From contig NZ_LGED01000275.1 of the NCBI RefSeq assembly GCF_001280085.1, positions 1 through 29,356 of the forward strand: a stretch of DNA of 29,356 nucleotides, in the 5' to 3' direction. Below the pieces are notes generated by a model, which was not told the DNA's origin, did not search any database, and was given only the letters and a program-made list of their open reading frames with translations. Both the position numbers and the translations under genes were made by a program. Source of the stretch: Saccharothrix sp. NRRL B-16348. Its GTDB lineage: Bacteria; Actinomycetota; Actinomycetes; Mycobacteriales; Pseudonocardiaceae. The number at the start of each line of letters is the position of its first letter. The first letter of the stretch is position 1. Positions 1-7,240 of this stretch are shown piece after piece.

Positions 1-153
1 GCCCTCGCCGATCCACACCACGATCAGCGGCGGGTCCATGCTCGCCGACGTGAACGAGCTGACCGTCACGCCCACCGGGCCGTCCGGGCCCGTCGCGGTG
101 ACGATGCCGACCCCTTGCGGGAAGTCACGGAGTGCCATGCGGAGGTCCGTCAT
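1..153 (-). CDS. Flavin reductase-like protein, N-terminal fragment
   Basis: The first 51 residues of a flavin reductase of the FMN-binding split-barrel type; the rest lies beyond the left edge. The start (ATG at 153-151) is followed by the family's opening, with FPQGVGIVTA, then PVGVTVSSFTSASMDPPL and VVWIG, which is the strand/loop region that holds the flavin phosphate. Such enzymes use NAD(P)H to reduce FMN or FAD, often for a two-component monooxygenase. The start codon overlaps the stop of the upstream FMN reductase by 4 bp (ATGA), so the two are probably translated together. Two flavin reductases in a row suggest a flavin-supply operon for a monooxygenase further left, which cannot be seen here. 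The family call is fairly secure; the substrate is unknown. Confidence 0.8.
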   Translation of the reverse strand, partial: MTDLRMALRDFPQGVGIVTATGPDGPVGVTVSSFTSASMDPPLIVVWIGEG

Positions 154-698
154 CGCGTCGCCCCCACCGGAGTGGTGAACCACCCTGCCTCGGCGAGCCG
201 GTCACCCAGCGTGCCGATCAGCTGTTCCCGGTCGCCGGACAGAGACTCCTCGTTGACGAACACACCCCGGCCCGGCACCGAAGCGCCCAGCTCCGCCAGC
301 AGCGGCTTCAGGTGGAGTTCCACGGCCAACGCGTGCTTGTCGGCGGCGGCGACCAGCAGCGGCACGGCGGCCTTGCCGCGCAACCAGCCACCCGGCGCCT
401 GGTCGAGGATCGCCTTGAGCAGACCCGTGTACGTCGCCTTGTACGTCGGCGACGCCACCACCAGCACATCGGCCGTCGACAGCCGGTCCAACGCCTCCCG
501 CACGGCCGTCGAACCGGGCTCGAACACCGAAGGCGCGAGATCCGCCGCGTCCACCAGCGGCCCGCCGGGCGCCACCGCCACCCCCTGCGCGCTCAAGGCG
601 TGGCGGACCGCTTCGCGCAGGGCGAGCGCCGCGTTCAACGTGCGGGACGCCGGGCGGGGGTTGCCGACCAGGACGCCGATGACGAGTGGCTGGGTCAT
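150..698 (-). CDS. NADPH-dependent FMN reductase (SsuE/MsuE-like)
   Basis: A 182-residue flavodoxin-fold FMN reductase. The N-terminus IGVLVGNPRPASRT is the FMN phosphate loop, and ASPTYKATYTGLLK near residue 80 is the conserved P-T-Y segment that contacts the flavin ring in SsuE-type enzymes. Length is normal for the family. I chose the ATG at 698 because the family motif starts within five residues of it; the reading frame stays open upstream but carries no recognisable sequence. Its stop overlaps the start of the following flavin reductase (ATGA). SsuE-type proteins supply FMNH2 to desulfonating or related monooxygenases; whether that is the job here depends on genes left of the window. 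Confidence 0.85.
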   Translation of the reverse strand: MTQPLVIGVLVGNPRPASRTLNAALALREAVRHALSAQGVAVAPGGPLVDAADLAPSVFEPGSTAVREALDRLSTADVLVVASPTYKATYTGLLKAILDQAPGGWLRGKAAVPLLVAAADKHALAVELHLKPLLAELGASVPGRGVFVNEESLSGDREQLIGTLGDRLAEAGWFTTPVGATR

Positions 699-1065
699 GC
701 ACCGAGCATTCCAACGCCACCGACGCCCTTCAAGGTCGTCCACCCTGCGGGATTCCCGCTGCGGCCGACGGAAATCAGGGACGTTGCGCAACACTCCCGG
801 TCGACGGGCGCCTCACCGTCCGGGGCCGGCGTCCTCCCCTGGTCATCGCCAACCACCCGCCAGTAGTGGCCGGCCACGCCATCGAGTGAACCCTGCCCCG
901 CGCTCGGTCCGCGAGAACCCCCGCCGACCCCGGTTCCACGGCCGAACAGGAATCTTCACTCATACGAGCGTATTCCGGCTTTTCCCCTGTGTGGCAACGA
1001 CTTTTCGCGCTGTCATATCCCTACGGACAGCCTGGCACTCGTCGTGCGCACGGGAAGGCAGGAAG
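699..1065. other. Divergent intergenic region between FMN reductase and C70 protease
   Basis: A 367-bp non-coding stretch between two divergent genes, so it should hold both promoters. Near the protease side is a short dyad ATACG-AG-CGTAT (962-973) inside a more AT-rich patch that contrasts with the surrounding GC, a reasonable place for a promoter or operator. A Shine-Dalgarno-like GGAAGG/AGGAAG tract precedes the protease ATG at 1066. No convincing -35/-10 pair could be fixed by eye. A 60-codon frame (877-695, minus strand) abuts the FMN reductase start, but I did not accept it as a gene. Confidence 0.5.
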
Positions 1066-1629
1066 ATGGGCAGAGGGAAGTTCGCGACCGCGTTGTCGGC
1101 CATCGCGCTGACGGCCTGCGGATTGCTCGTGGCCGCCGGAGGCACGGCCCACGCGGAAGCGGGATACGACGACATCGCCATGTACAAGCAGGAGAAGACC
1201 CAGTGGTGCTGGGTCGCCTCCGGCCTGACGATCGCCAAGTACCAGGGCTACGGCAGCACGCAGGCGGACTTCTGCACCCGGGCCAAGCCCTACTACGGCT
1301 GCGACAACCAGCCCGCCACGCTCGACGACATGGCCAGGGCGTGGGGCAGCCTCGGCATGGCGCACACCGGCTCGGGCCTGGCCAGCGCGGCGTCGTTCAA
1401 CCAGGTCTACACCGACGTGAAGGCAGCCCGTCCGCTCGGCGCGCGCATCGGGTGGACCTCCGGCGGCGGCCACATGAACGTGATCTACGGCTTCGACACC
1501 TCGAACAACACCATCGGCGTGGCCGACCCGTGGCCGGACACCACCACCTACACGTGGTGGAACTACAGCGACTACGTAAACAACAGCTCGTTCAAGTGGA
1601 CCCACTCCCGGATCGGCATCTCCCGTTAA
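1066..1629 (+). CDS. Secreted papain-like cysteine protease (peptidase C70 type)
   Basis: A 187-residue exported protease related to the AvrRpt2/C70 papain-like family. Residues 1-30 are a Sec signal peptide ending in THA-HA. The mature part opens with KTQWCWVAS, the typical Q-x-W-C-W catalytic block, with Cys48 as nucleophile. His136 in GGGHMNVIYG and Asp154 in VADPWP complete the triad. The start at 1066 is the only one that gives a clean signal peptide, and a GGAAGG/AGGAAG tract precedes it. The open frame extends far upstream but is not credible coding. The stop is 10 bp before the next gene, also exported, so the two are probably an operon and the neighbour may be a partner or substrate. 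Extra cysteines (in FCTRAKPYYGC) may form a disulfide. Confidence 0.8.
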   Translation: MGRGKFATALSAIALTACGLLVAAGGTAHAEAGYDDIAMYKQEKTQWCWVASGLTIAKYQGYGSTQADFCTRAKPYYGCDNQPATLDDMARAWGSLGMAHTGSGLASAASFNQVYTDVKAARPLGARIGWTSGGGHMNVIYGFDTSNNTIGVADPWPDTTTYTWWNYSDYVNNSSFKWTHSRIGISR

Positions 1630-1639
1630 GGCAGGCGAC

Positions 1640-2506
1640 ATGCGCGAAACAACGACGTCCGGCGCGCGAGCGGCCTCACGCTTCTCCCGCCTGGCCACCG
1701 TCCTGGCGCTGGGCGCGTCCGCACTCCTGTGCTTCACCGGCCCCGCCCAAGCCGCCCCTGCCCAGGATCCGCTGCCCGTGGACATCCCCGACTACCAGGC
1801 CGCCCTCGCCGCCGTGAAGTCGAAGGCCGTGCTCGACGCCGTCTGCCGCTTCCTGAGCGTGCCGGTGCCCCAGGGCGGTTCGGACACACCGCAGGCGATC
1901 CCGGACAAGGCCGAGCCGTGCGAGGGCTTGCCCACCTTCACCATCAAGGACCCGTTGGCGGTCAACGAGATCACGCCGGGCTTCGTCGCCGGCACGTCCC
2001 AGCCCATCCCCACCGAGGCGGTCAAGCTGAGCCGCCTGGTGTCGTCGCTGAGCATCACCGTCAACGACCGCCAGGCCACCGTCATGCTCGCACCCACCCA
2101 GGGCGGCGGCTGGCACCTGGCGGCGGTGCGCGAGGGCGACAGCGACGCCACCTTCGCCGGCCAGGCCACCCCGGGGAGCCTGGTGTTCGCCGAACCGCAG
2201 ATCCGAGCCTGGTACCAGCTGACGCTCCTCACCGTCACGCCACTCAACGACCAGGCCCGCCAAGGCCTGAACGGGCGGTCGTCGATGTCGCTGAGCGAGT
2301 ACCAGCAGGTCGTCAAGGCCCGTTACGCCGACAAGCTGGCCGGATCGGAGTACGACACCAAGGGCTTCTCCAGCGGCTACAGCACCGCGAGCACGGAGGA
2401 CGCGTCGTCCTCCACACCGCTGATCGTCGGCGGTTCGAGCGCGGCGCTCCTGCTCGCGGGCGGCGCCTTCCTGCTCTACCGCCGCCGGCGCGACACCACC
2501 GACTGA
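1640..2506 (+). CDS. Cell-surface protein, signal peptide and C-terminal membrane anchor, unknown function
   Basis: A 288-residue protein that I do not recognise. Residues 1-38 are a signal peptide ending AQA. The exported body carries two cysteines early on (AVCRF and EPCEG, about residues 68 and 94) and ends in a Ser/Thr-rich stalk. Near residues 259-281 a hydrophobic helix (LIVGGSSAALLLAGGAFLL) is followed by YRRRR, the classic layout of a protein held in the membrane by its tail. No LPXTG-like sorting motif is present. It follows the C70 protease by only 10 bp, so the pair is probably co-transcribed. A protease next to an anchored protein may mean cleavage, release or inhibition, but this is inference. 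A strong hairpin lies directly downstream. Confidence 0.7.
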   Translation: MRETTTSGARAASRFSRLATVLALGASALLCFTGPAQAAPAQDPLPVDIPDYQAALAAVKSKAVLDAVCRFLSVPVPQGGSDTPQAIPDKAEPCEGLPTFTIKDPLAVNEITPGFVAGTSQPIPTEAVKLSRLVSSLSITVNDRQATVMLAPTQGGGWHLAAVREGDSDATFAGQATPGSLVFAEPQIRAWYQLTLLTVTPLNDQARQGLNGRSSMSLSEYQQVVKARYADKLAGSEYDTKGFSSGYSTASTEDASSSTPLIVGGSSAALLLAGGAFLLYRRRRDTTD

Positions 2507-2515
2507 ACCGGCCTC

Positions 2516-2542
2516 GCCCCGATCCCCGCCGGGGATCGGGGC
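2516..2542. terminator. Strong hairpin between convergent genes
   Basis: GCCCCGATCCCC pairs perfectly with GGGGATCGGGGC across a 3-nt loop, a 12-bp stem starting 10 bp after the stop of the surface-protein gene and 25 bp before the end of the convergent DUF1349 gene. There is no U-tract, as is common in high-GC actinobacteria. It can serve both directions. Confidence 0.8.
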
Positions 2543-2566
2543 GCGACCACGCCCGGAACGACTCGC

Positions 2567-3154
2567 CTAACGGCCGTCGAACAGGTGGGCCAGTCGGCTC
2601 GCCTCGAGTCGAACCTGGTCGAAGACCACCTCACAGCCGTCGCCCACCGGCGACTGGACCTCCAACCCGACGCGCACCGGGCCGTCCAGGGTGAACTGCC
2701 GCTGCAACCGCCACGTCACGCCGTCGTGCGACGAGTGGAAGGCGTACCCGCCGTCGAGGCTGCTGATCCGCAACCACGCGCTGCTGCCGCCGACGGCCGC
2801 GCCCACGGCGTCGTCGGACCGGCCGTCACGCGTGACCACCGAGAAGATCGACGGCGTGCCGCCGGGCGCCAGCTCCAGGTTCAACTTGGCCCACGTGCGG
2901 TCGTCGCGCCAGAGCAGCAACGCGCCGGCGTCCCAGTCCGCGTGGAAGTCGACCCGCACGCGCGCCCGCAACTGCCAGTCGCCGCTCGGCGGTTCGGTGA
3001 GCGCCCGCGCGGCGTCCTCCTTGACGTGCGAGCCGATCGGGCTGCGGAAGATGTCGGTCCGCGCAGCCGCGACCGCCGTCAGCGCCTCGTCGGCGACTTC
3101 CCACTTCGCGGGTGACACGTCCCAGTCGAACGACGACGGGCCAAGCGTGAACAC
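2567..3154 (-). CDS. DUF1349 family protein (concanavalin A-like fold)
   Basis: A 195-residue cytosolic protein that matches the DUF1349 family, whose members fold like concanavalin A-type lectins or glucanases. The pattern is a beta-rich chain with DIFRSP, then WQLRARVRVDF...DAGALLLWRDDRTWAKLNLE, then AWLRI..LDGGYAFHSSHDGVTW, and a final FDQVRLE. This Asp/Trp-rich order is what I used to place it. The start is a GTG at 3154, preceded by GGAGG at a 6-nt distance. No signal peptide. The family's biochemical role is not established; carbohydrate binding is a reasonable guess. It is transcribed towards the strong hairpin at 2516-2542. Confidence 0.75.
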   Translation of the reverse strand: MFTLGPSSFDWDVSPAKWEVADEALTAVAAARTDIFRSPIGSHVKEDAARALTEPPSGDWQLRARVRVDFHADWDAGALLLWRDDRTWAKLNLELAPGGTPSIFSVVTRDGRSDDAVGAAVGGSSAWLRISSLDGGYAFHSSHDGVTWRLQRQFTLDGPVRVGLEVQSPVGDGCEVVFDQVRLEASRLAHLFDGR

Positions 3155-3229
3155 GAAGAACCTCCGGCGTTGTCGGTCCGCAGATCATGCCGGAGCCGCG
3201 CGCCGCCACCCACGGGCCGTGCCGGAACT

Positions 3230-3249
3230 CACAGGGCTGCGGCCCTGTG
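3230..3249. repeat. Short perfect hairpin in intergenic DNA
   Basis: CACAGGGC and GCCCTGTG form an 8-bp perfect stem with a 4-nt loop, about 76-95 bp upstream of the DUF1349 start. It may be a regulatory dyad for that gene. Nothing else in this 268-bp gap looks coding. Confidence 0.4.
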
Positions 3250-3389
3250 CCGAAACCCGGGATGACGGAGCCGAAGCGGACCGACACGACCTGCGTGCCG
3301 CGACCGGCCCACCCCACCTCGGCGGTTCACCCGAATGTCGAGTCGTCGCCCGCAGACGAGGTCGAGCTGCGCTGAACCACGTCGTTCAC

Positions 3390-3417
3390 GCCGGCGGGTG
3401 TGGCGGCACCCGCCGGC
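3390..3417 (-). terminator. Terminator hairpin after the TIMP-like gene
   Basis: GCCGGCGGGTG and CACCCGCCGGC form a perfect 11-bp stem with a 6-nt loop. It starts 5 bp beyond the stop of the minus-strand TIMP-like gene (stop at 3423), the expected place for an intrinsic terminator. Confidence 0.75.
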
Positions 3418-3422
3418 CCCGA

Positions 3423-3917
3423 TCACGGCGTCGCGGTCGCGCAGGGCGTGGTCGGTGTGGTGGTGGTCGTCTGCGTCGGCGTCGTGATCGGCGGACCCGC
3501 GGACGCCAGGCGGGTGCCGGAGCAGTACTGCGACTCGACCGCGCGGTCGCTGGAGTCGCCGTGAGCGAAGATCAGGTACTCGGTGCCCACGGTGAGCCTG
3601 ATGCCGCACGCCGCACCGCTGGTCGACGTGAGGATGTCGACCTTGCGTGGCACGTCGCCCTTGTACTCCACCCCGGACGTCACCCGGTAGCGGTACTGGT
3701 CGTCGGACGAGGAGTCCGGGTTGTTGACCTCCAGCGTCTCGCTGAGGACGACACCGACGAACACGTGGTCCGCCCGCAGGAAGGCCGCGGCCTCCCCTTG
3801 GCCGGAACCCGGGTAGCAGCTGCACGCGGTCGCCGAGCCGGCGAACGCGGCGGTCAGCAGACCGGCCGCCATCACGACCGCGGCGGTGACATGCGCGAGT
3901 AATCGTAGACGTGCCAA
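3423..3917 (-). CDS. Exported TIMP-like (CSC N-terminus) protein
   Basis: A 164-residue exported protein. A signal peptide (about residues 1-28, ending SATA) leads straight to a mature N-terminus CSCYPG, followed by FLRADHVFVGVVL. This is how bacterial proteins related to the tissue inhibitors of metalloproteinases (TIMP/netrin-like fold) begin: the free N-terminal Cys and the C-x-C pattern in animal TIMPs chelate the protease zinc. Two more cysteines (in GAACGI and SQYCSG) could form disulfides. The tail is a Thr/Pro-rich low-complexity stretch. I chose a TTG start at 3917 because GAGGGGG precedes it by 7 nt and it opens the signal peptide. Protease inhibition is not shown in bacteria of this kind; the resemblance is what I see. 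Confidence 0.65.
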   Translation of the reverse strand: MARLRLLAHVTAAVVMAAGLLTAAFAGSATACSCYPGSGQGEAAAFLRADHVFVGVVLSETLEVNNPDSSSDDQYRYRVTSGVEYKGDVPRKVDILTSTSGAACGIRLTVGTEYLIFAHGDSSDRAVESQYCSGTRLASAGPPITTPTQTTTTTPTTPCATATP

Positions 3918-4091
3918 GGCAATCCCCCTCGTGGGTGGTGGACGCGGCGGCGCACCGACCAGGCTACTGGCCAGGCGCGGCACGAACCAACGTCCGGCCC
4001 GCCGTCCCCTCGATCCTGCCTGGTAGTCCCGGTACCGTTGATCTCGGCCGCACGACGACGGCCACGTCCGCGTCGGGGAGGCCACACGGCC

Positions 4092-4285
4092 ATGCCACCG
4101 GGTGAGGGTTCCGTGCCGCCGGAAGGCGTGCCACCCGACGCGATCAGAGCTACGTGGGCTGGTTGGAAGGACCGTGGCCGTTCGTCGCCACGTTCCGCGG
4201 TCCGGACGGCGTCGTCCGCACGGAGGTCGACCTCTCCCTCGACAAACTCTTGACCCAAGCCATCACGTGGTGCACCGACCGCTGA
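4092..4285 (+). pseudogene. Small gene split by an apparent frameshift, unknown function
   Basis: A good ribosome site (GGGGAGG, about 4076-4082) precedes ATG at 4092, and the first 19 codons read MPPGEGSVPPEGVPPDAIR. From about 4148 the coding signal moves to another frame (-1): it reads SYVGWLEGPWPFVATFRG, then a part ending LLTQAITWCTDR and a stop at 4283-4285. In this second part almost every third base is G or C and the composition is protein-like, whereas the frame from the ATG decays into Arg/Ser-rich junk. The downstream frame has a stop at 4103-4105 and no good start of its own. So this is a roughly 64-residue gene with a frameshift, a sequencing error, or a rare programmed -1 shift. 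I do not recognise the product. Confidence 0.5.
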
Positions 4286-4320
4286 CCCCCTCGCCCGGCC
4301 CCGGCCGGTCCGCGGCGGCG

Positions 4321-5679
4321 TCAGAACGGGGGTTCGGTGGAGGAAGTGCCCGTCCAGACCGGCACGACCGGCTCGGGCTCGCGCTGCTGGAGGACCGCCA
4401 CCGCGTCCTTGATCCGGCCGAGGTCGATGAGGTGGCCTGCCAGCAGGCCGGAGTTGGCGGGGGCGTGTGCTGCCAGGACCGCGACGGCCTCCTCGGTCCG
4501 ACCGGTCTCGGCCAGAAGGTCGGAGATGGTCCAGGCCGCGTACCAGGTGTCGCCCTCGGGGTGCAGGCGCGCCTGCTCGAGTGCTTCGTCGAGCAAGCCG
4601 CAGTCGGCCATGAGCCGAAGCCGCATCCTGAAGAAGTCCCACTCCTCCTCGCCGTCACGGCGTGCCTTGAGGACGTCGAGGTGGACCAGGCCGTCCCGAG
4701 CGCGGCCATGGTCGGCGTACAGGGTGCACAGCGTGTCGACGATCCAGTCGTCCGCGCCACCGGGAGAGTCCGCGAGCACGCGCATCACGTCGATCGCCTC
4801 GTCGCCCCGGCCGTGACGGGCCAGCAGCTGCGCCAGGTGGACCGAACCGTGAGTCTGACGGACCGGTGAGTCGCCCGGCTGCCGGTACACGGCGATCGCG
4901 CCCTCCACGTCACCGCGCTCCTCCAACACCTCGGCCAGGCGCCGCGCGGCGTGCCCGAGGTACTCGGACGCCGCGTACTCACGCAGTTCCTCGATCCGGT
5001 CATGCCTCGCCAGCAGGTCGGCCAACTGGTCGTGGTTGTTCACGGAGGTGATGTGCTGCCGGGTGCGCAGCAGGGCGATCGCTTCGTCGACACGGCCCTG
5101 GCGCTCGCGGATCGTCGCGACCAGGCTGATGACCGTGTCCGGATCGAGGCCGCCGCAGCACCAAGGACCGTCGCAACGATGCCCGGCCGGAATCCGCGCG
5201 GTCAGCAGCGCGGCGATCTCCTCGTCCCTGCCCGCACCCTCGGCAACCTCCACCAGAGCAGTGGCGAGGAACCAGTCTTCGATCCCGGCGCTCAGCGACT
5301 CGATCGCCTCGTCCCGGCGCCCGTGCCGGGCCAGCAGCCGCCCGAAGAACTCCAGCGGGAGCCCGACGACCTCCGCGTACGGCCGGGCCAGGGCGATCGC
5401 CTCCTCGGCCCGCCCCCAGCTCTCCAGCAGTTCCGCCTGGGCCCGGGCGGCCGGCCACCAGCCCGTGGCGACGTACGGAGCGAGCACCTCCAACGCCTCG
5501 GCCTGCCGCCCTTGGACACCGAGCACCCGTGACCACTCACGCGCGCAGAACCAGTCCCCCCGGCCGGCCTGAAGCTCCACTTCGTCCCCATGGCCGAGCT
5601 CAAGAAGCCGGGAGACCAGGAGCGGAGGAATGCAGCCGGACAAGGTCCGGACCTGGCGGTCGAGATCAGCGGCCTTCAC
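4321..5679 (-). CDS. Tetratricopeptide-repeat protein
   Basis: A 452-residue protein made almost wholly of degenerate TPR-like helical hairpins about 34 residues apart. Repeats are seen as Lxx..GR..EAI/EAL, for example GRQAEALEVLAPY, GRAEEAIALARPY, GRRDEAIESL, GRVDEAIALLRTR, GDVEGAIAVYRQ, GRGDEAIDVMRVL and GRTEEAVAVLAAH. A Cys-rich insert CDGPWCCGG sits near residue 180. No signal peptide, membrane segment or enzymatic domain is seen, so a cytosolic scaffold or protein-binding role is likely. The GTG at 5679 is the first start consistent with the repeats. It lies 42 bp beyond the end of nothing but the antiporter's upstream-side neighbour on the same strand (antiporter stop at 5722), so read-through from the antiporter gene is possible. 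Target unknown. Confidence 0.75.
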   Translation of the reverse strand: MKAADLDRQVRTLSGCIPPLLVSRLLELGHGDEVELQAGRGDWFCAREWSRVLGVQGRQAEALEVLAPYVATGWWPAARAQAELLESWGRAEEAIALARPYAEVVGLPLEFFGRLLARHGRRDEAIESLSAGIEDWFLATALVEVAEGAGRDEEIAALLTARIPAGHRCDGPWCCGGLDPDTVISLVATIRERQGRVDEAIALLRTRQHITSVNNHDQLADLLARHDRIEELREYAASEYLGHAARRLAEVLEERGDVEGAIAVYRQPGDSPVRQTHGSVHLAQLLARHGRGDEAIDVMRVLADSPGGADDWIVDTLCTLYADHGRARDGLVHLDVLKARRDGEEEWDFFRMRLRLMADCGLLDEALEQARLHPEGDTWYAAWTISDLLAETGRTEEAVAVLAAHAPANSGLLAGHLIDLGRIKDAVAVLQQREPEPVVPVWTGTSSTEPPF

Positions 5680-5721
5680 GGCGGTGGATCCTAGTGCCGC
5701 CCGTGCTCGGTGCCCCGCGCG

Positions 5722-6819
5722 TCACGGGTTGATGGCGAGGAACAGGAACGCGGCCAGCAGCACCAGGTGCACGCCGCCCTGAAGCCGCGTGGCCCTCCCC
5801 GGCACGACGGTCAGCACGCTCACCACGATGGTGAGCACCAGCAGCACCGTCTGCGTCGCACCCAGGCCGAGCACCAGCGGGCCGTCCAGCCAGATGGTCG
5901 CGAGCGCGATCGTCGGGATGGTGAGGCCGATGCTCGCCATGGCGGAGCCGTAACCCAGGTTGAGGCTGGTCTGGACGCGTTCACGCAGCGCGGCGCGGGC
6001 GGCGGCGATCGTTTCCGGCAGCAGCACCAGCAGCGCGATCACGACGCCGACGAACGACTGCGGGAACCCGGCGGCCCGCACGCCCGCCTCGATCGCCGGC
6101 GACTCGACCTTCGCCAGGCCCACCACGGCGACCAGCGCGACGAGGAGCAGCGCGAGGCTCGCCCACGTCTCGCGACCGCTCGGCGTCGGGGCGTGCTCCT
6201 CGGACTCGACCACGCCGTCGGCGGTGACCGAGATGAAGAAGTCGCGGTGCCGGACGGTCTGGGCGAACACGAACAGCCCGTACAGGGCGAGCGACGCGAG
6301 TGCGGCGAACGTGAGCTGGGCGGGTGAGAACTCCGGCCCCGGCTGGCTCGTGGTGAACGTCGGCAGCACGAGGCTCAGCGTCGCGAGCGTGGCCACGGTG
6401 GCGAGCGCGGCACCGCTGCCCTCGGGGTTGAACAGCGTGACGCCGTAGCGCAGGGCACCCAGCAGCAACGAGATGCCGACGATGCCGTTGGTCGTGATCA
6501 TGACCGCCGCGAACACGGTGTCGCGGGCCAGGGACGCGGTCTCCGGCCCGCCGGACGCCATCAGCGTGACGATGAGCGCCACCTCGATCACGGTCACCGC
6601 CACCGCGAGCACCAGTGAACCGAACGGCTCCCCCACGCGCAGCGCCACGACCTCCGCGTGGTGCACCGCGGCGAGCACCGTGGCGGCGAGGACGACGGCC
6701 ACCAGTGCCACCAGGAAGGCGCCGGGGACACGGCCCCACGTCACGACGAGCACGACGACGCTGAGCAGCGGCGCGATCGTCGTCCAGGTCAGCAGCGAGG
6801 AGCGGGCGGTGGCGACCAT
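5722..6819 (-). CDS. chaA: Calcium/proton antiporter of the CaCA family (ChaA-like)
   Basis: A 365-residue membrane protein with about eleven helices and the two inverted alpha repeats of cation/Ca2+ antiporters. The first repeat is GEPFGSLVLAVAVTVIEV near residue 65, the second LLPETIAAARAAL followed by NLGYGSAMASIGLTIPT near residue 280. The acidic residues of these repeats bind the ion. A loop rich in charged residues (about 205-220) separates the halves, as in ChaA. ChaA exchanges Ca2+ or Na+/K+ for protons at the cytoplasmic membrane. I chose ATG 6819, which has GGAG just upstream; GTG 6828 is an alternative. The gene stands divergent from the TerC-family exporter, which gives a small metal/cation homeostasis locus. 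Confidence 0.85.
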   Translation of the reverse strand: MVATARSSLLTWTTIAPLLSVVVLVVTWGRVPGAFLVALVAVVLAATVLAAVHHAEVVALRVGEPFGSLVLAVAVTVIEVALIVTLMASGGPETASLARDTVFAAVMITTNGIVGISLLLGALRYGVTLFNPEGSGAALATVATLATLSLVLPTFTTSQPGPEFSPAQLTFAALASLALYGLFVFAQTVRHRDFFISVTADGVVESEEHAPTPSGRETWASLALLLVALVAVVGLAKVESPAIEAGVRAAGFPQSFVGVVIALLVLLPETIAAARAALRERVQTSLNLGYGSAMASIGLTIPTIALATIWLDGPLVLGLGATQTVLLVLTIVVSVLTVVPGRATRLQGGVHLVLLAAFLFLAINP

Positions 6820-7085
6820 GATCTCCACTTTTGCACACCGCCCGTGACGCCGCCCATCAGCGGGAACGCATTTCACGCGGGCTGATCGGAATTCAGGAAG
6901 AGACTCAGGAATATGCCACTGCACACGAACGCGGCCTGCACCGCATCCCGAATCCCAAGGCCAGGGACCTGCGCGACAACTGCTGAGAGTGGCCGTCAGC
7001 TACCCGGTCGCGCCGGTCGGGCGGTGGCAGCTTTTGTCGCCAGAGTGCCGATATCCGATCGAGCCACATCCCGCTTGACCGGGTC
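6820..7085. other. Non-coding part of the divergent antiporter/TerC region
   Basis: About 266 bp that must hold the antiporter promoter. It is somewhat less GC-rich than its surroundings, with GGAATTC-like and CAGGAA(G/T)A patches near 6888-6914. I found no gene or firm promoter. The second half of the divergent region holds the TerC promoter and riboswitch, listed separately. Confidence 0.5.
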
Positions 7086-7114
7086 TTTACCGGTGACCGG
7101 TGCTGCCTGATACT
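7086..7114 (+). promoter_or_regulatory. Predicted sigma-70-type promoter for the riboswitch-terC transcript
   Basis: TTTACC (7086-7091) and GATACT (7109-7114) are separated by 17 bp and each match the -35/-10 consensus at four of six bases. The predicted start near 7120 falls exactly at the first base of the riboswitch P1 stem, which supports both calls. Confidence 0.55.
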
Positions 7115-7118
7115 GAGC

Positions 7119-7217
7119 GTCGAGGGGAGTACTTCCCAAGCGCCCACCCGGTCAGTACGGGCACCTCGATCGCTGCCCCCGGGAGGCCGCCCCCGCCGGG
7201 GTGAAGGAGACCTCGAA
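7119..7217 (+). promoter_or_regulatory. yybP-ykoY (manganese) riboswitch upstream of TerC gene
   Basis: The ends carry the class's conserved parts: a 5' P1 strand CGAGG directly followed by GGAGTA, and a 3' GGAGA followed by CCTCG that closes P1 perfectly (7121-7125 with 7211-7215). The GGAGTA...AGACCT layout is what I used to recognise the family; a GGTCAGTACGGGC segment lies in the middle, and GGGCA/TGCCC can pair inside. Known members bind Mn2+ and switch on TerC or P-type ATPase exporters. The element ends 23 bp before the ATG, and the ribosome site GGGGAGG (about 7229-7235) lies just downstream, so control of translation is plausible. Confidence 0.85.
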
Positions 7218-7240
7218 CATCGACTGTTCGGGGAGGTCCG

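Noticed and set aside
695..877. A 60-codon frame on the minus strand whose stop overlaps the FMN reductase ATG
   Set aside because: The overlap ATGA is suggestive, but there is no ribosome site, no recognisable protein pattern and the third-position GC is only moderate. Kept as intergenic.
115..1065. In-frame extension upstream of the C70 protease
   Set aside because: It is antisense to the FMN reductase and Arg/Ser/Pro-rich. The signal peptide begins at ATG 1066.
3187..3375. A 62-codon plus-strand frame ending just before the 3390-3417 hairpin
   Set aside because: It is low-complexity, has no good ribosome site, and the hairpin is better explained by the minus-strand TIMP-like gene.
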